NCBI GenBank assembly: GCA_029243845.1
Contig: JAQWRF010000151.1
Coordinates: 1-21,939, forward strand
Origin: Planctomycetota bacterium
Lineage (GTDB): Bacteria > Planctomycetota > UBA1135
Length of the DNA: 21,939 nucleotides
Reading direction: 5' to 3'
The number at the start of each line of letters is the position of its first letter. Position 1 is the stretch's first letter. The translations under genes and the position numbers were made by a program. The notes under the pieces are model-generated. The model had not been told where the DNA came from. It saw only the letters and a program-made list of their open reading frames with translations, and ran no database searches. Positions 15,004 to 21,939 of the stretch are shown here, piece after piece.

Positions 15004-15589
15004 ATTCGCCAGAAAATTGGAAGCCCGACATTGCAAACAACTTCTTTACCGTAACTTCCGACATGCCGACAATAGTCTCGAAATCTCCGGTAATACAGCT
15101 CGCGAATTGCCCTGCCCAACCCTGAATCGCGTAGGCACCCGCTTTATCAGACCATTCGCTGCCATCTAAGTAGATATCAAGCTCGCTATCAGGAATACTC
15201 TGAAAGCTAACCACAGCGTGCTCGACCAGCTGAAAGACTTCTGATTGTGGGCTTAAGAGGCAAGATGCGGTATACACTCGATGCTCGCCAATATCTTGCA
15301 GGCGCTGCAGCATATAACGCGCGTGTGAAGAGTCATCCGGTTTCGTAAAAAACTCGCCGTCGCCATAGACCAAGGTGTCGCCAGCCAGCACCCAACATTT
15401 TTCGTGCTCAGCAGCCACTTCGCGAGCCTTAAACAAGGCATGCCCCGCCACGCGCAATTCTGGATCGCTGGACACTATAGGTCCGTCTGAATTTGCCGGA
15501 TGGATGCTAAACTCTATATTTAGCCGACGCAATAAACCTTGGCGCCTAGGTGAAGAGCTGGCAAGGATTAAGCTAGATGACGCGGGCAA
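15002..15589 (-). CDS. maf: Maf-like nucleotide pyrophosphatase
   Basis: Maf proteins hydrolyse non-canonical or modified nucleoside triphosphates such as dTTP, UTP and their analogues, as house-cleaning enzymes. The 195-residue protein has the N-terminal LASSSPRR, the metal-binding block LAGDTLVYGDGEFFTKPDD, HRVYTAS, and the DKAGAYAIQG block. The start is a TTG 4 bases after the stop of the upstream basic-tailed gene; LASSSPRR begins at residue 9, so no later start is possible. The stop is TAG. Confidence 0.92.
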   Translation of the reverse strand: MPASSSLILASSSPRRQGLLRRLNIEFSIHPANSDGPIVSSDPELRVAGHALFKAREVAAEHEKCWVLAGDTLVYGDGEFFTKPDDSSHARYMLQRLQDIGEHRVYTASCLLSPQSEVFQLVEHAVVSFQSIPDSELDIYLDGSEWSDKAGAYAIQGWAGQFASCITGDFETIVGMSEVTVKKLFAMSGFQFSGE

Positions 15590-15593
15590 AGTT

Positions 15594-16427
15594 TTACTTC
15601 TTTGTAGCTGTTTTTTTCGCAGCCTTCTTCTTGGCTACCTTCTTCTTCGTAGCCTTCTTCTTATTCCCGAAACCCGTATTCATTGGAGAATATTCGTAAC
15701 CGACAGAATCAAGCAAGTCGACTAGCTCGTCGTCACCAAGTGACTTACGTTTCTTAAATATCGCGCCTAAGGCATCAGCTTTAGCACACTTTTTTGGTTT
15801 CGATACCGGCAGCATCTCTGCAGCCACCGAAATCGTAATAAACATCGGCAGAAAATCTTTGCCCTTAACAATCGGGTCAAGCAACTCGCGAACATCGGAC
15901 TCTTTCGGATTAGCTGGCAACCAGCCCATGCGCCCGAAGAAGCGCTTGACCGAAGGTGAGATAGGCAGGCCTTCGTAGTCTTCATCTTCTTCGTCGATTG
16001 AGTCGACATCAAGCACAAAAGAAGCATGCGTCGGGACGCAATCAATCGCATCAAGCAAAGTTTGGCGACGCTCTGAAGAAGAATCAAAGAGCCAGTCGAG
16101 ATCAAGGTGGTTTTGCATGCCGAATACACGACGCAAATATTCTTGAATCAACAAGGCCTTGTGCTCTGCATTGCCAATCTTCTTAGCTTCGAGCGCATCT
16201 TGCACTTCGTATAGGCGTGCTACGCGCGGCTCGTTAAGGCTGATAAACTGCTCATCAATCGCGTTCATGCACTTGCTGGAAGAAGCGAAGGTGCCTGTTT
16301 CTTGAATTACTAGAGCAAGCAAGCGACGCAAAGCGCTCATATCTTCATGACGAGTTGGCACATGGAAAGCGCGCGACTCGATACGAGAAAGAAACTGCTT
16401 AATGTCTTCGGAGTTGACCTTTGCCAT
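15594..16427 (-). CDS. HhH-GPD-like protein with degenerate active site and Lys-rich tail
   Basis: The 277 residues show the helical pattern of endonuclease III-like (HhH-GPD) proteins. An N-terminal helix reads SALRRLLALVIQETGTF. FISLNEPRVARLYEVQDAL follows, then EHKALLIQEYLRRVF, LLDAIDCVPTHASFVLDV at the hairpin position and ISPSVKRFFGRMGW at the VDTHVxRVxxRLG position. In true enzymes the hairpin carries a catalytic Lys and the next block a catalytic Asp; both positions appear replaced (HAS and Ser here). No C-terminal 4Fe-4S Cys cluster is present. Residues 255-277 are almost only Lys, Ala and Thr, like the tail of a histone H1. I infer a non-catalytic DNA- or RNA-binding role. The gene lies between rpsP (32-base gap) and maf (4-base gap). 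Confidence 0.6.
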   Translation of the reverse strand: MAKVNSEDIKQFLSRIESRAFHVPTRHEDMSALRRLLALVIQETGTFASSSKCMNAIDEQFISLNEPRVARLYEVQDALEAKKIGNAEHKALLIQEYLRRVFGMQNHLDLDWLFDSSSERRQTLLDAIDCVPTHASFVLDVDSIDEEDEDYEGLPISPSVKRFFGRMGWLPANPKESDVRELLDPIVKGKDFLPMFITISVAAEMLPVSKPKKCAKADALGAIFKKRKSLGDDELVDLLDSVGYEYSPMNTGFGNKKKATKKKVAKKKAAKKTATKK

Positions 16428-16459
16428 GCTTTAGTTCACTAGAAAGTTAAAGTTGGTGA

Positions 16460-16738
16460 TTATCCCTTGCGCGCTGCGACGATATCGATACCGCTTGACT
16501 TCAAGAATGAAGAAACGGTTTCAGATACTTGAGCACCCTGAGATAGCCAATACTTTGCACGCTCTTCATTCAACTTGTATGAAGGTTCTGCGCCATCAGT
16601 GTTTGCAATGTTCGGGTCATAAGAGCCCAATTCTTCAATTGCACGGCCATCGCGACGGGTGCGACGATCCATTGCACAGATACGGTAAGTTGGTCGATTT
16701 TTACGACCGAAACGCTTTAAACGTAAGACTACTGCCAT
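16460..16738 (-). CDS. rpsP: 30S ribosomal protein S16
   Basis: This 92-residue small-subunit protein needed for 30S assembly begins with the family signature MAVVLRLKRFGRKNRPTYRI. It continues with the conserved EELGSYDPN, ERAKYWLSQGAQVSETV and a C-terminal helix. It follows ffh by 21 bases, an arrangement common in bacteria. No Shine-Dalgarno sequence is visible before the ATG, so it may depend on coupling to ffh translation. Confidence 0.97.
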   Translation of the reverse strand: MAVVLRLKRFGRKNRPTYRICAMDRRTRRDGRAIEELGSYDPNIANTDGAEPSYKLNEERAKYWLSQGAQVSETVSSFLKSSGIDIVAARKG

Positions 16739-16759
16739 TGAGGCTGATTATTGTTTGGG

Positions 16760-18142
16760 TTATTTATTGTAACCAGGCATGTTAGGCAGTTTGCCGGATG
16801 AGGATAATTGGTTTAGCAAGCGTTTTTTAGACTTGCCGCCACCCATCATCTTTTTCATCATTTGCATCTGCTTTTTCATCTGCTGGTAGGATTTGTAAAG
16901 ACGGTTCACATCGGACACCTGCACACCAGATCCACTGGCAATGCGACGGCGACGTTTACCATCAATCGTCTCGGGATGGAGACGCTCGCTTGGCGTCATC
17001 GACAAAATGATTGCTTCCATTCTGGTGAATTGAGAATCGTCGACTTGGTCAAGCAGGCCGGACATTTTACCCATTCCTGGCATCATGCCCAACAACTTCT
17101 TCATAGAACCCATTTTTTTCATCATTTTGAATTGGTCCAGAAGGTCCTGCATGGTGAATTTACCCTGCATCATGCGCGTATAATCGACTTCAGCCTCTTT
17201 TTCATCGAAGGCCTCTTGGGCAGTTTCGACGAGTCCGACGATGTCACCCATGTCTAAAATGCGCCCTGCTATCCGTTCAGCGTCGAATTTCTCGAATTCG
17301 GACGGCTTTTCTCCTACTCCGAGGAAGCAAATCGGCTTGCCAGTGATTTGAGTGACCGATAACGCTGCACCGCCACGGGTGTCACCATCGATTTTAGTCA
17401 GGATTAAACCGTATAAATCGAGGGTTGCAGCGAAGGTTTGCGCCGATTCGACGGCGTCTTGGCCGGTCATGGAGTCGAGAACCAGGTAAGTGCCGTCAGG
17501 CTTAACAGCACCTGAGACGCGCTTAATCTCGCCCATCAAGTCTTCGTCTACGTGCAAACGGCCAGCAGAGTCAATAATAAGTGCGTCATAAGAACCTTTC
17601 TTGGCATGCTTGAGCGCATTCGCCGCGACTTTCTCAGGTGTGCTGTTTTGCGGATCTTCGGCATAAACATCAATTTCAAGCTGCTTACCCAGAGTTTGCA
17701 GTTGCTCAACCGCACCCGGACGCTGCAAGTCACAAGCAGCCATAAGCACTTTGCGATTTTGCGTCTTGCGCATATGCAAAGCTAATTTAGCTGCGGTGGT
17801 CGTTTTACCCGCGCCTTGCAAACCCGCGAGTAGCAACACCATCGGATGCCCTGGGTTTTTCGGCAGCTCTGGCAACTCGTGCGACATCAAGTCCGTTAGC
17901 TGCTTATGGAAAGCGGCTACAACTTGTTGCCCACCACTAACGCCATCGAGCTTCGCTTGCTCGAGTAATTGATCACCGACCTTCTTTGCGAAATCTTTTG
18001 CCACCTTAAAGTGAACATCGGCCTCGAGCAAAGCACGGCGCACTTCGCGAGTACCTTCTTTGATGTCGGCTTCGGTTAGCTTGCCAGTGCGGCGAAACTT
18101 ACCGAGAACATCTTGAAACGATTTACTTAAATTGTCTAACAT
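16760..18142 (-). CDS. ffh: Signal recognition particle GTPase
   Basis: Ffh binds signal sequences and the SRP RNA and delivers ribosomes to the FtsY receptor at the membrane. The 460-residue protein has the N domain (LTEADIKEGTREVRRALLEADV), the GTPase motifs GLQGAGKTTTAAKLA, DSAGR and TKIDGD, and a methionine-rich M domain from about residue 325 (MMKKMGSMKKLLGMMPGMGK, then MQMMKKMM). The RNA-contacting block DGKRRRRIASGSG is intact. AAGGA stands 5 bases before the ATG as a clear ribosome binding site. It follows murA by 29 bases and carries the shared TAAAAT motif in that gap. Confidence 0.97.
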   Translation of the reverse strand: MLDNLSKSFQDVLGKFRRTGKLTEADIKEGTREVRRALLEADVHFKVAKDFAKKVGDQLLEQAKLDGVSGGQQVVAAFHKQLTDLMSHELPELPKNPGHPMVLLLAGLQGAGKTTTAAKLALHMRKTQNRKVLMAACDLQRPGAVEQLQTLGKQLEIDVYAEDPQNSTPEKVAANALKHAKKGSYDALIIDSAGRLHVDEDLMGEIKRVSGAVKPDGTYLVLDSMTGQDAVESAQTFAATLDLYGLILTKIDGDTRGGAALSVTQITGKPICFLGVGEKPSEFEKFDAERIAGRILDMGDIVGLVETAQEAFDEKEAEVDYTRMMQGKFTMQDLLDQFKMMKKMGSMKKLLGMMPGMGKMSGLLDQVDDSQFTRMEAIILSMTPSERLHPETIDGKRRRRIASGSGVQVSDVNRLYKSYQQMKKQMQMMKKMMGGGKSKKRLLNQLSSSGKLPNMPGYNK

Positions 18143-18158
18143 TGCAGTCCTTAAAGAA

Positions 18159-18172
18159 CAACATTTTAACCT
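18159..18172 (-). promoter_or_regulatory. AGGTTAAAATGTTG motif upstream of ffh (copy 2)
   Basis: The 14 bases begin at the last base of the murA stop codon and include TAAAAT. TAGACG (four of six matches to TTGACA) lies 17 bases upstream, inside the end of murA, so an internal promoter for ffh-rpsP is plausible. The motif is identical to the copy at 14990-15003 before rpmE. Confidence 0.45.
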
Positions 18173-19455
18173 TAGGGGCTAGTTTCGTCTACCACTCGTT
18201 GCACATTCGCTCCCAACAATCTGAGCTTGTGTTCTAACTTCTGGTAACCGCGGTCAAGATGATAAACGCGACGTATCAAAGTTTCTCCGCTGGCAACCAA
18301 TCCGGCCAAGACTAAGGCGGCGGAGGCGCGTAAGTCTGATGCCATGACTTCGGCTCCTGACAAGCGACATGGGCCGTGTGCAACAACTTGATTGCCCTCG
18401 CGCTGCAAGTTCGCACCAAGGCGCTGCAATTCAGAAACATGCATGAAACGCTCGGGATAGATATGGTCAGTCAATCGCGAATCACCGTCTATCTGCGTGC
18501 ATAAGGCCATCCACTGTGCTTGGACATCTGTGGGGAATCCGGGGTATGGCGCCGTTTCAATGGAGTGCGCAACGGCCGACACGGATGTAGCGTCAATACG
18601 AATTTCATTGCCGTTGGCTTCTAGGTTGTATCCACATTGCTGTAAGGCGCTAGTGACTGCGGTTAAATGTGATGGGATACAATTAGAAATAGTGATATCG
18701 CCACCAGTGATGGCACCGGCAATCAGTAAGGTTGCTGCCTCGATACGGTCAGCCGGAATTTGATAATTGCAAGCACTCAGTTTCTCTACACCATTAATGG
18801 TCAAAGTCGAAGTACCTGCCCCACTGATTTGCGCACCGCACTTGTTGAGGAACTGGATAAGTTCGACGACCTCTGGTTCGCGTGCGGCATGCGTGATCTT
18901 GGTTTCGCCTCGCGCCAGACAAGCTGCCATCATGACGTTCATGGTACCGAGCACTGTCGAACCAAACTCAGAGCCTAAATCAATTGCGGCGCCACGCAAT
19001 CCCGCCGCGCCAACACTAGCGACCAAACTGCCGTGCACCATATTGATTTCTGCACCAAGAGCGCGCAGACCCATGAGGTGTAAATCGATTGGGCGGTCAC
19101 CAAACACACATCCGCCAGGCAACGAAACGACCGCCGCTTGTCTCCGCGCTAGCAACGGCCCAAGCACACAAATTGAAGCGCGCATGCGGCGCACGATGTC
19201 ATAAGGCGCCTCAACCACCGTTTGATCGGTAACTTCGTATGTCAAATCACCCCCGTTTTGGCTGGCGTCTACCCCCAATTCGCGCAGTAGGAGCAATATT
19301 GTGTCGACATCGCGTAACTGTGGAACGTTGCCAAGAGTGCCTTTGCCGTCGAGCAACAGCGTTGCAGCCAACATCGGCAAACAAGCGTTCTTTGAGCCGG
19401 ATATCTCGATCGAGCCCTGAAGGCGCTGGCCGCCGATAATTTTGAAGGAATCCAT
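18172..19455 (-). CDS. murA: UDP-N-acetylglucosamine 1-carboxyvinyltransferase
   Basis: MurA transfers enolpyruvate from PEP to UDP-GlcNAc, the first committed step of peptidoglycan synthesis. The 427-residue protein has SGSKNACLPML with Lys22 and Asn23, the RASICVLGPLLAR block, and the catalytic loop PGGCVFGDRPIDLH with Cys116. That Cys is the residue alkylated by fosfomycin in the family, so this enzyme is expected to be of the sensitive type. The start ATG faces the plus-strand alpha-CTD gene across 84 bases. On the minus strand TATAGT (19480-19475) could be its -10 box, with a weak -35. ffh follows after 29 bases. Confidence 0.97.
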   Translation of the reverse strand: MDSFKIIGGQRLQGSIEISGSKNACLPMLAATLLLDGKGTLGNVPQLRDVDTILLLLRELGVDASQNGGDLTYEVTDQTVVEAPYDIVRRMRASICVLGPLLARRQAAVVSLPGGCVFGDRPIDLHLMGLRALGAEINMVHGSLVASVGAAGLRGAAIDLGSEFGSTVLGTMNVMMAACLARGETKITHAAREPEVVELIQFLNKCGAQISGAGTSTLTINGVEKLSACNYQIPADRIEAATLLIAGAITGGDITISNCIPSHLTAVTSALQQCGYNLEANGNEIRIDATSVSAVAHSIETAPYPGFPTDVQAQWMALCTQIDGDSRLTDHIYPERFMHVSELQRLGANLQREGNQVVAHGPCRLSGAEVMASDLRASAALVLAGLVASGETLIRRVYHLDRGYQKLEHKLRLLGANVQRVVDETSP

Positions 19456-19466
19456 GGGTACTAAGT

Positions 19467-19496
19467 TTGACTAAACTATAGGGGTATTTGTAGAAT
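19467..19496 (+). promoter_or_regulatory. Promoter of the TPR/alpha-CTD-ruvA-purE unit
   Basis: TTGACT (19467-19472) and TAGAAT (19491-19496) are separated by 18 bases, the best sigma70-like promoter in the window. Transcription would start near 19503 and leave a leader of about 37 bases before the GTG at 19540. It overlaps the likely murA promoter on the other strand (TATAGT at 19480-19475), so the two may interfere. Confidence 0.65.
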
Positions 19497-19539
19497 ATTC
19501 GACCCTAATAATCAATCCCCCATTCACATCAACTTAATC

Positions 19540-20907
19540 GTGGAAGCACAAACAGCAAACACCTCCCAAGTCGACGAATTTTTCGCCGACATGCCATCCT
19601 CTCCTAGCGCGCTTCTATCAAGCCGTGAGACTCTACTTACCAGTACTGAAGTTGTCAGCAAGATAGACGAGAAAGCCCGTCAAGCTCGCGAAGGTGACAA
19701 CCACCAATCTGCCGCTATTGCGTCATGGTTAACGGGCGATTACACCAATGCTATTTCAGCAGCGAGCAACCTTGATGCCAGCGCTGAGATGACATCGTTC
19801 ATACTTGGTTCATCTTACTTAGAGCTAGACCAGCGCGATCCTGCTGCCGAAGTTCTTGATGGCAAACACGCAACGGGTGATCAAGCTCTTAACGCTCTTT
19901 CTTTGCAGTCCATGCTTTGTTCACGCAACGCCGATGGTTTTGAAAAAGCTTTCGCTAAGGCTAAATTAAATGAAGCGGATCAACTTTACTTTACGGGCCG
20001 ACAAAAAGAACTCGAGCGCGAATACGAAGAGGCCTGTGGCTTTTACGAACAAGCACTCGAACTAAACGAACGCCACACTAACGCGCGTTTCCGTTTAGCT
20101 TTCCGTGCCGACTTGCACGGCGACGATCGCACAGCTGTTCGTCACTACGAGGCTTTTAACGAGCACTTACCTATTCCTGCAGCAGCGTTAATCAACCTTG
20201 GTTTGATTTATGACGACAACAACGACTACGAGCGCGCTTGTGGTTGCTTTAGTGCCGTGCAACGCCGCGACCCTTCGAACAAACTAGCGAAAATGTACTT
20301 CGCCGATGCACATGATTCACTGAACATGTTCTACGATGAAAACGCCGAGCTAAAAGAAGATCAAATGATGAAGGTGCTTCGCACCCCAATCACCGACTTC
20401 GAATTATCGGTTCGCGCGCGCAATTGCCTGACAAACATGGGTATCAGTACTCTCGAAGAGTTGGTTTCTTACACTGAAGCAGACATGCTCGAATGGAAAA
20501 ACTTCGGCGAAACATCGCTCAGCGAAATCAAACGTCTGCTTGTGCAAAAAGGCCTGCGTCTTGGCATGCGTCGTGACGATGGTAGCTTCATGGTGCCAGA
20601 CGATTTCGATGCTGCGCGCTCTATCAACCTTGAAGAAGAGTTGAAGTGGATGGGTCCATTAACGGGCGAGCAGAAAGAAGCTCTCGAACTACAAATTTCA
20701 ACACTGAACTTGTCCGTTCGTTGTCATCGTGCATTAGTCGAGCGTTTGAATCTAAAGCGCATTGGCGATGCTTTGCTTTACTCGGAAGAAGACTTGTTGG
20801 GTATGCCAAACTTCGGTATCACTTCACTAAACGAGTTGCAACTTAAACTTAAAGACTACAGTCTTCGTCTGCGCTCTGGCCGCGGTGAAGAAGCTTTCTT
20901 GGGCTAA
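19540..20907 (+). CDS. TPR protein with two RNA polymerase alpha C-terminal-like domains
   Basis: The 455-residue protein has a low-complexity start, then TPR-like helical repeats over about residues 50-265 (clearest at EYEEACGFYEQALELNERHTN and DYERACGCFSAVQRRDPSN). Two domains like the C-terminal domain of RNA polymerase alpha follow. The first (about 284-345, ELSVRARNCLTNMGI then NFGETSLSEIKRLL) keeps the residues equivalent to E. coli Arg265, Asn268, Gly296, Ser299 and Glu302, which contact UP-element DNA. The second (about 383-447, LSVRCHRALVERL then NFGITSLNEL) keeps Arg265 but has Arg at position 268. No alpha N-terminal domain is present. I know this architecture from planctomycetes, often annotated as RNA polymerase alpha-like; the function is unproven. 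Start is GTG without a visible ribosome binding site. Confidence 0.85.
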   Translation: MEAQTANTSQVDEFFADMPSSPSALLSSRETLLTSTEVVSKIDEKARQAREGDNHQSAAIASWLTGDYTNAISAASNLDASAEMTSFILGSSYLELDQRDPAAEVLDGKHATGDQALNALSLQSMLCSRNADGFEKAFAKAKLNEADQLYFTGRQKELEREYEEACGFYEQALELNERHTNARFRLAFRADLHGDDRTAVRHYEAFNEHLPIPAAALINLGLIYDDNNDYERACGCFSAVQRRDPSNKLAKMYFADAHDSLNMFYDENAELKEDQMMKVLRTPITDFELSVRARNCLTNMGISTLEELVSYTEADMLEWKNFGETSLSEIKRLLVQKGLRLGMRRDDGSFMVPDDFDAARSINLEEELKWMGPLTGEQKEALELQISTLNLSVRCHRALVERLNLKRIGDALLYSEEDLLGMPNFGITSLNELQLKLKDYSLRLRSGRGEEAFLG

Positions 20908-20910
20908 GCA

Positions 20911-21510
20911 GTGTTTGAGTTCATCAATGGCCACGTTCATTCGCTTGGACGTGGCTATGTTGTTATAGAGGCTAACCATGTTGGCTATAAGTTGCTTGCG
21001 TCATCACGTTGCATCGAACATTGCCAGCAGCATCTTGACTCCAAAGAAACCTTACTGCTCTTATGTCATTTAGCGGTTAGCGAAACATCGCAAACTTTGT
21101 TTGGTTTCGAGAATGAAACCGAACGCTCATTATTCCGGCGCTTGATTTTGGTAAATGGTATCGGACCGAGCACTGCGATTACTTTGCTAAGCTCACTTCC
21201 ACCTGACGCGATGATGCGCGCCATCCTTGAGGGCGACGTCAAAGCCTTACTTAAGATGAAAGGTGTAGGCAAGAAAACAGCCGAGCGTTTGATTGTTGAA
21301 TTGCGTGATCATCTAGACGATCTCTTTTCTGATAGCGGTCAAAGTATCGGCACTTCCAGCGACGGTGTGAACAAAAACGATTTGGTGCGCGTCCTTACCC
21401 AACTTGGCTACAGCAAACAACTAGCCACCAGCAGTGCCTCCCGAGCCATTTCTGAGCTCGGCGATGACTGCGATTTTCAAGAATTACTCCGCTGCGCTTT
21501 GCAGTCCTAA
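20911..21510 (+). CDS. ruvA: Holliday junction branch migration protein RuvA
   Basis: RuvA binds four-way junctions as a tetramer and loads the RuvB motor. The 199-residue protein has an N-terminal OB domain beginning MFEFINGHVHSLGRGYVVIE and ending in LFGFENETERSLFRRLI. Two helix-hairpin-helix motifs follow (LVNGIGPSTAITLL and MKGVGKKTAERLIVEL). A flexible linker leads to domain III (NDLVRVLTQLGYSKQLATSSASRAI), which contacts RuvB. The start is a GTG 3 bases after the alpha-CTD gene stop, so the two are likely coupled. ruvB and ruvC are not in the window. Confidence 0.96.
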   Translation: MFEFINGHVHSLGRGYVVIEANHVGYKLLASSRCIEHCQQHLDSKETLLLLCHLAVSETSQTLFGFENETERSLFRRLILVNGIGPSTAITLLSSLPPDAMMRAILEGDVKALLKMKGVGKKTAERLIVELRDHLDDLFSDSGQSIGTSSDGVNKNDLVRVLTQLGYSKQLATSSASRAISELGDDCDFQELLRCALQS

Positions 21511-21513
21511 CTA

Positions 21514-21939
21514 ATGCCTACATCACGAATTGCCATTCTCATGGGGTCTGATTCAGACTTCCCACGCCTCGAGCCTTGCGTTGCTACTTTAAAAGACTTC
21601 GGTATCACGCCAATAGTACGCGTCTTGAGTGCACACCGCACTCCGGCAGAAGCTTGTGCATTCGCCTCCTCTGCGCGGGCCAATGGTATTGAAACCATCA
21701 TTTGTGCTGCAGGTGGTGCCGCTCATCTTGCTGGCGTCATTGCCGCTCATACCACGCTACCTGTTATTGGTATTCCGCTCGACAACCCACCGCTCGGCGG
21801 ACTCGATGCGCTACTAGCAACGGTGCAAATGCCTGGTGGCGTGCCTGTTGCCACTGTAGGTGTTGGGCGCGGTGGCCCGATAAATGCTGCTCTCACTGCA
21901 TTACGTATCCTTGGCGTTAGCGACAGCGAGATGGCTGCT
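21514..21939 (+). CDS. purE: N5-carboxyaminoimidazole ribonucleotide mutase, 3' end outside window
   Basis: PurE converts N5-CAIR to CAIR in purine synthesis. The visible 142 residues begin with [16 protein letters not shown] and contain [15 protein letters not shown] with the catalytic His, the [19 protein letters not shown] block, IGIPL and [18 protein letters not shown]. The frame is open to the window end, and the family length of about 160 means only a short piece is missing. The ATG is 3 bases after the ruvA stop, so it belongs to the same transcript. The GSDSD start and single-domain form suggest the class I bacterial type that works with PurK. Confidence 0.95.
   Translation, partial: MPTSRIAILMGSDSDFPRLEPCVATLKDFGITPIVRVLSAHRTPAEACAFASSARANGIETIICAAGGAAHLAGVIAAHTTLPVIGIPLDNPPLGGLDALLATVQMPGGVPVATVGVGRGGPINAALTALRILGVSDSEMAA

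Noticed and set aside
15601..15665. Tandem-repeat-like GCCTTCTTCTT pattern in the plus strand
   Set aside because: This is the codon pattern of the Lys/Ala-rich tail of the HhH-GPD-like protein, not an independent DNA repeat.

Overview
The window looks like chromosomal housekeeping DNA from a bacterium, most likely a member of the Planctomycetota. The strongest clue is the gene at 19540-20907: TPR-like repeats followed by two RNA polymerase alpha C-terminal-like domains, an architecture I know from planctomycetes. A basic-tailed HhH-GPD-like protein next to rpsP and an ETF-ubiquinone oxidoreductase fit the same group. The placement rests on remembered family architecture, not on a search. I see no insertion sequence, prophage, CRISPR array or rRNA. 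Every gap between genes is under 300 bases; the longest, 4091-4240, holds the uvrB promoter and a weak hairpin.

Layout. (1) 1-307: 3' end of a Xer-type tyrosine recombinase on +, its stop codon overlapping that of uvrC. (2) 304-4090 on -: uvrB then uvrC, overlapping by 8 bases. (3) 4241-4962 on -: a small membrane protein and a stand-alone NIL-domain protein. (4) 4986-6513 on +: a TATAAT box, tRNA-Cys(GCA), an unusual short-variable-loop tRNA with a UAA anticodon, then citrate synthase 18 bases behind the last CCA. (5) 6519-11411 on -: ssb, moaD, moaE, an MBL-fold hydrolase, ETF-QO and leucyl aminopeptidase, tightly spaced. (6) 11464-11808 on +: a PilZ protein whose stop overlaps that of prmC. 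(7) 11805-19455 on -: murA, ffh, rpsP, basic-tailed HhH-GPD-like protein, maf, rpmE, prfA, membrane protein, prmC. (8) 19540 to the end on +: TPR/alpha-CTD protein, ruvA and purE (3' end outside the window).

Working together: uvrB/uvrC, ssb, ruvA and the Xer recombinase serve DNA repair and recombination. rpsP, rpmE, prfA, prmC, ffh and the tRNAs serve translation and protein targeting; prmC methylates the GGQ glutamine of the release factor encoded two genes upstream. murA implies peptidoglycan synthesis. gltA and ETF-QO point to respiratory metabolism, and moaD/moaE form molybdopterin synthase.

The most unusual signals are: a perfect 15-bp hairpin with a U-tract, overlapped by an alternative 8-bp hairpin, inside the first codons of prmC; the type I tRNA with a UAA anticodon; the tandem alpha-CTD protein; and the HhH-GPD-like protein with missing catalytic residues and a histone-like tail.
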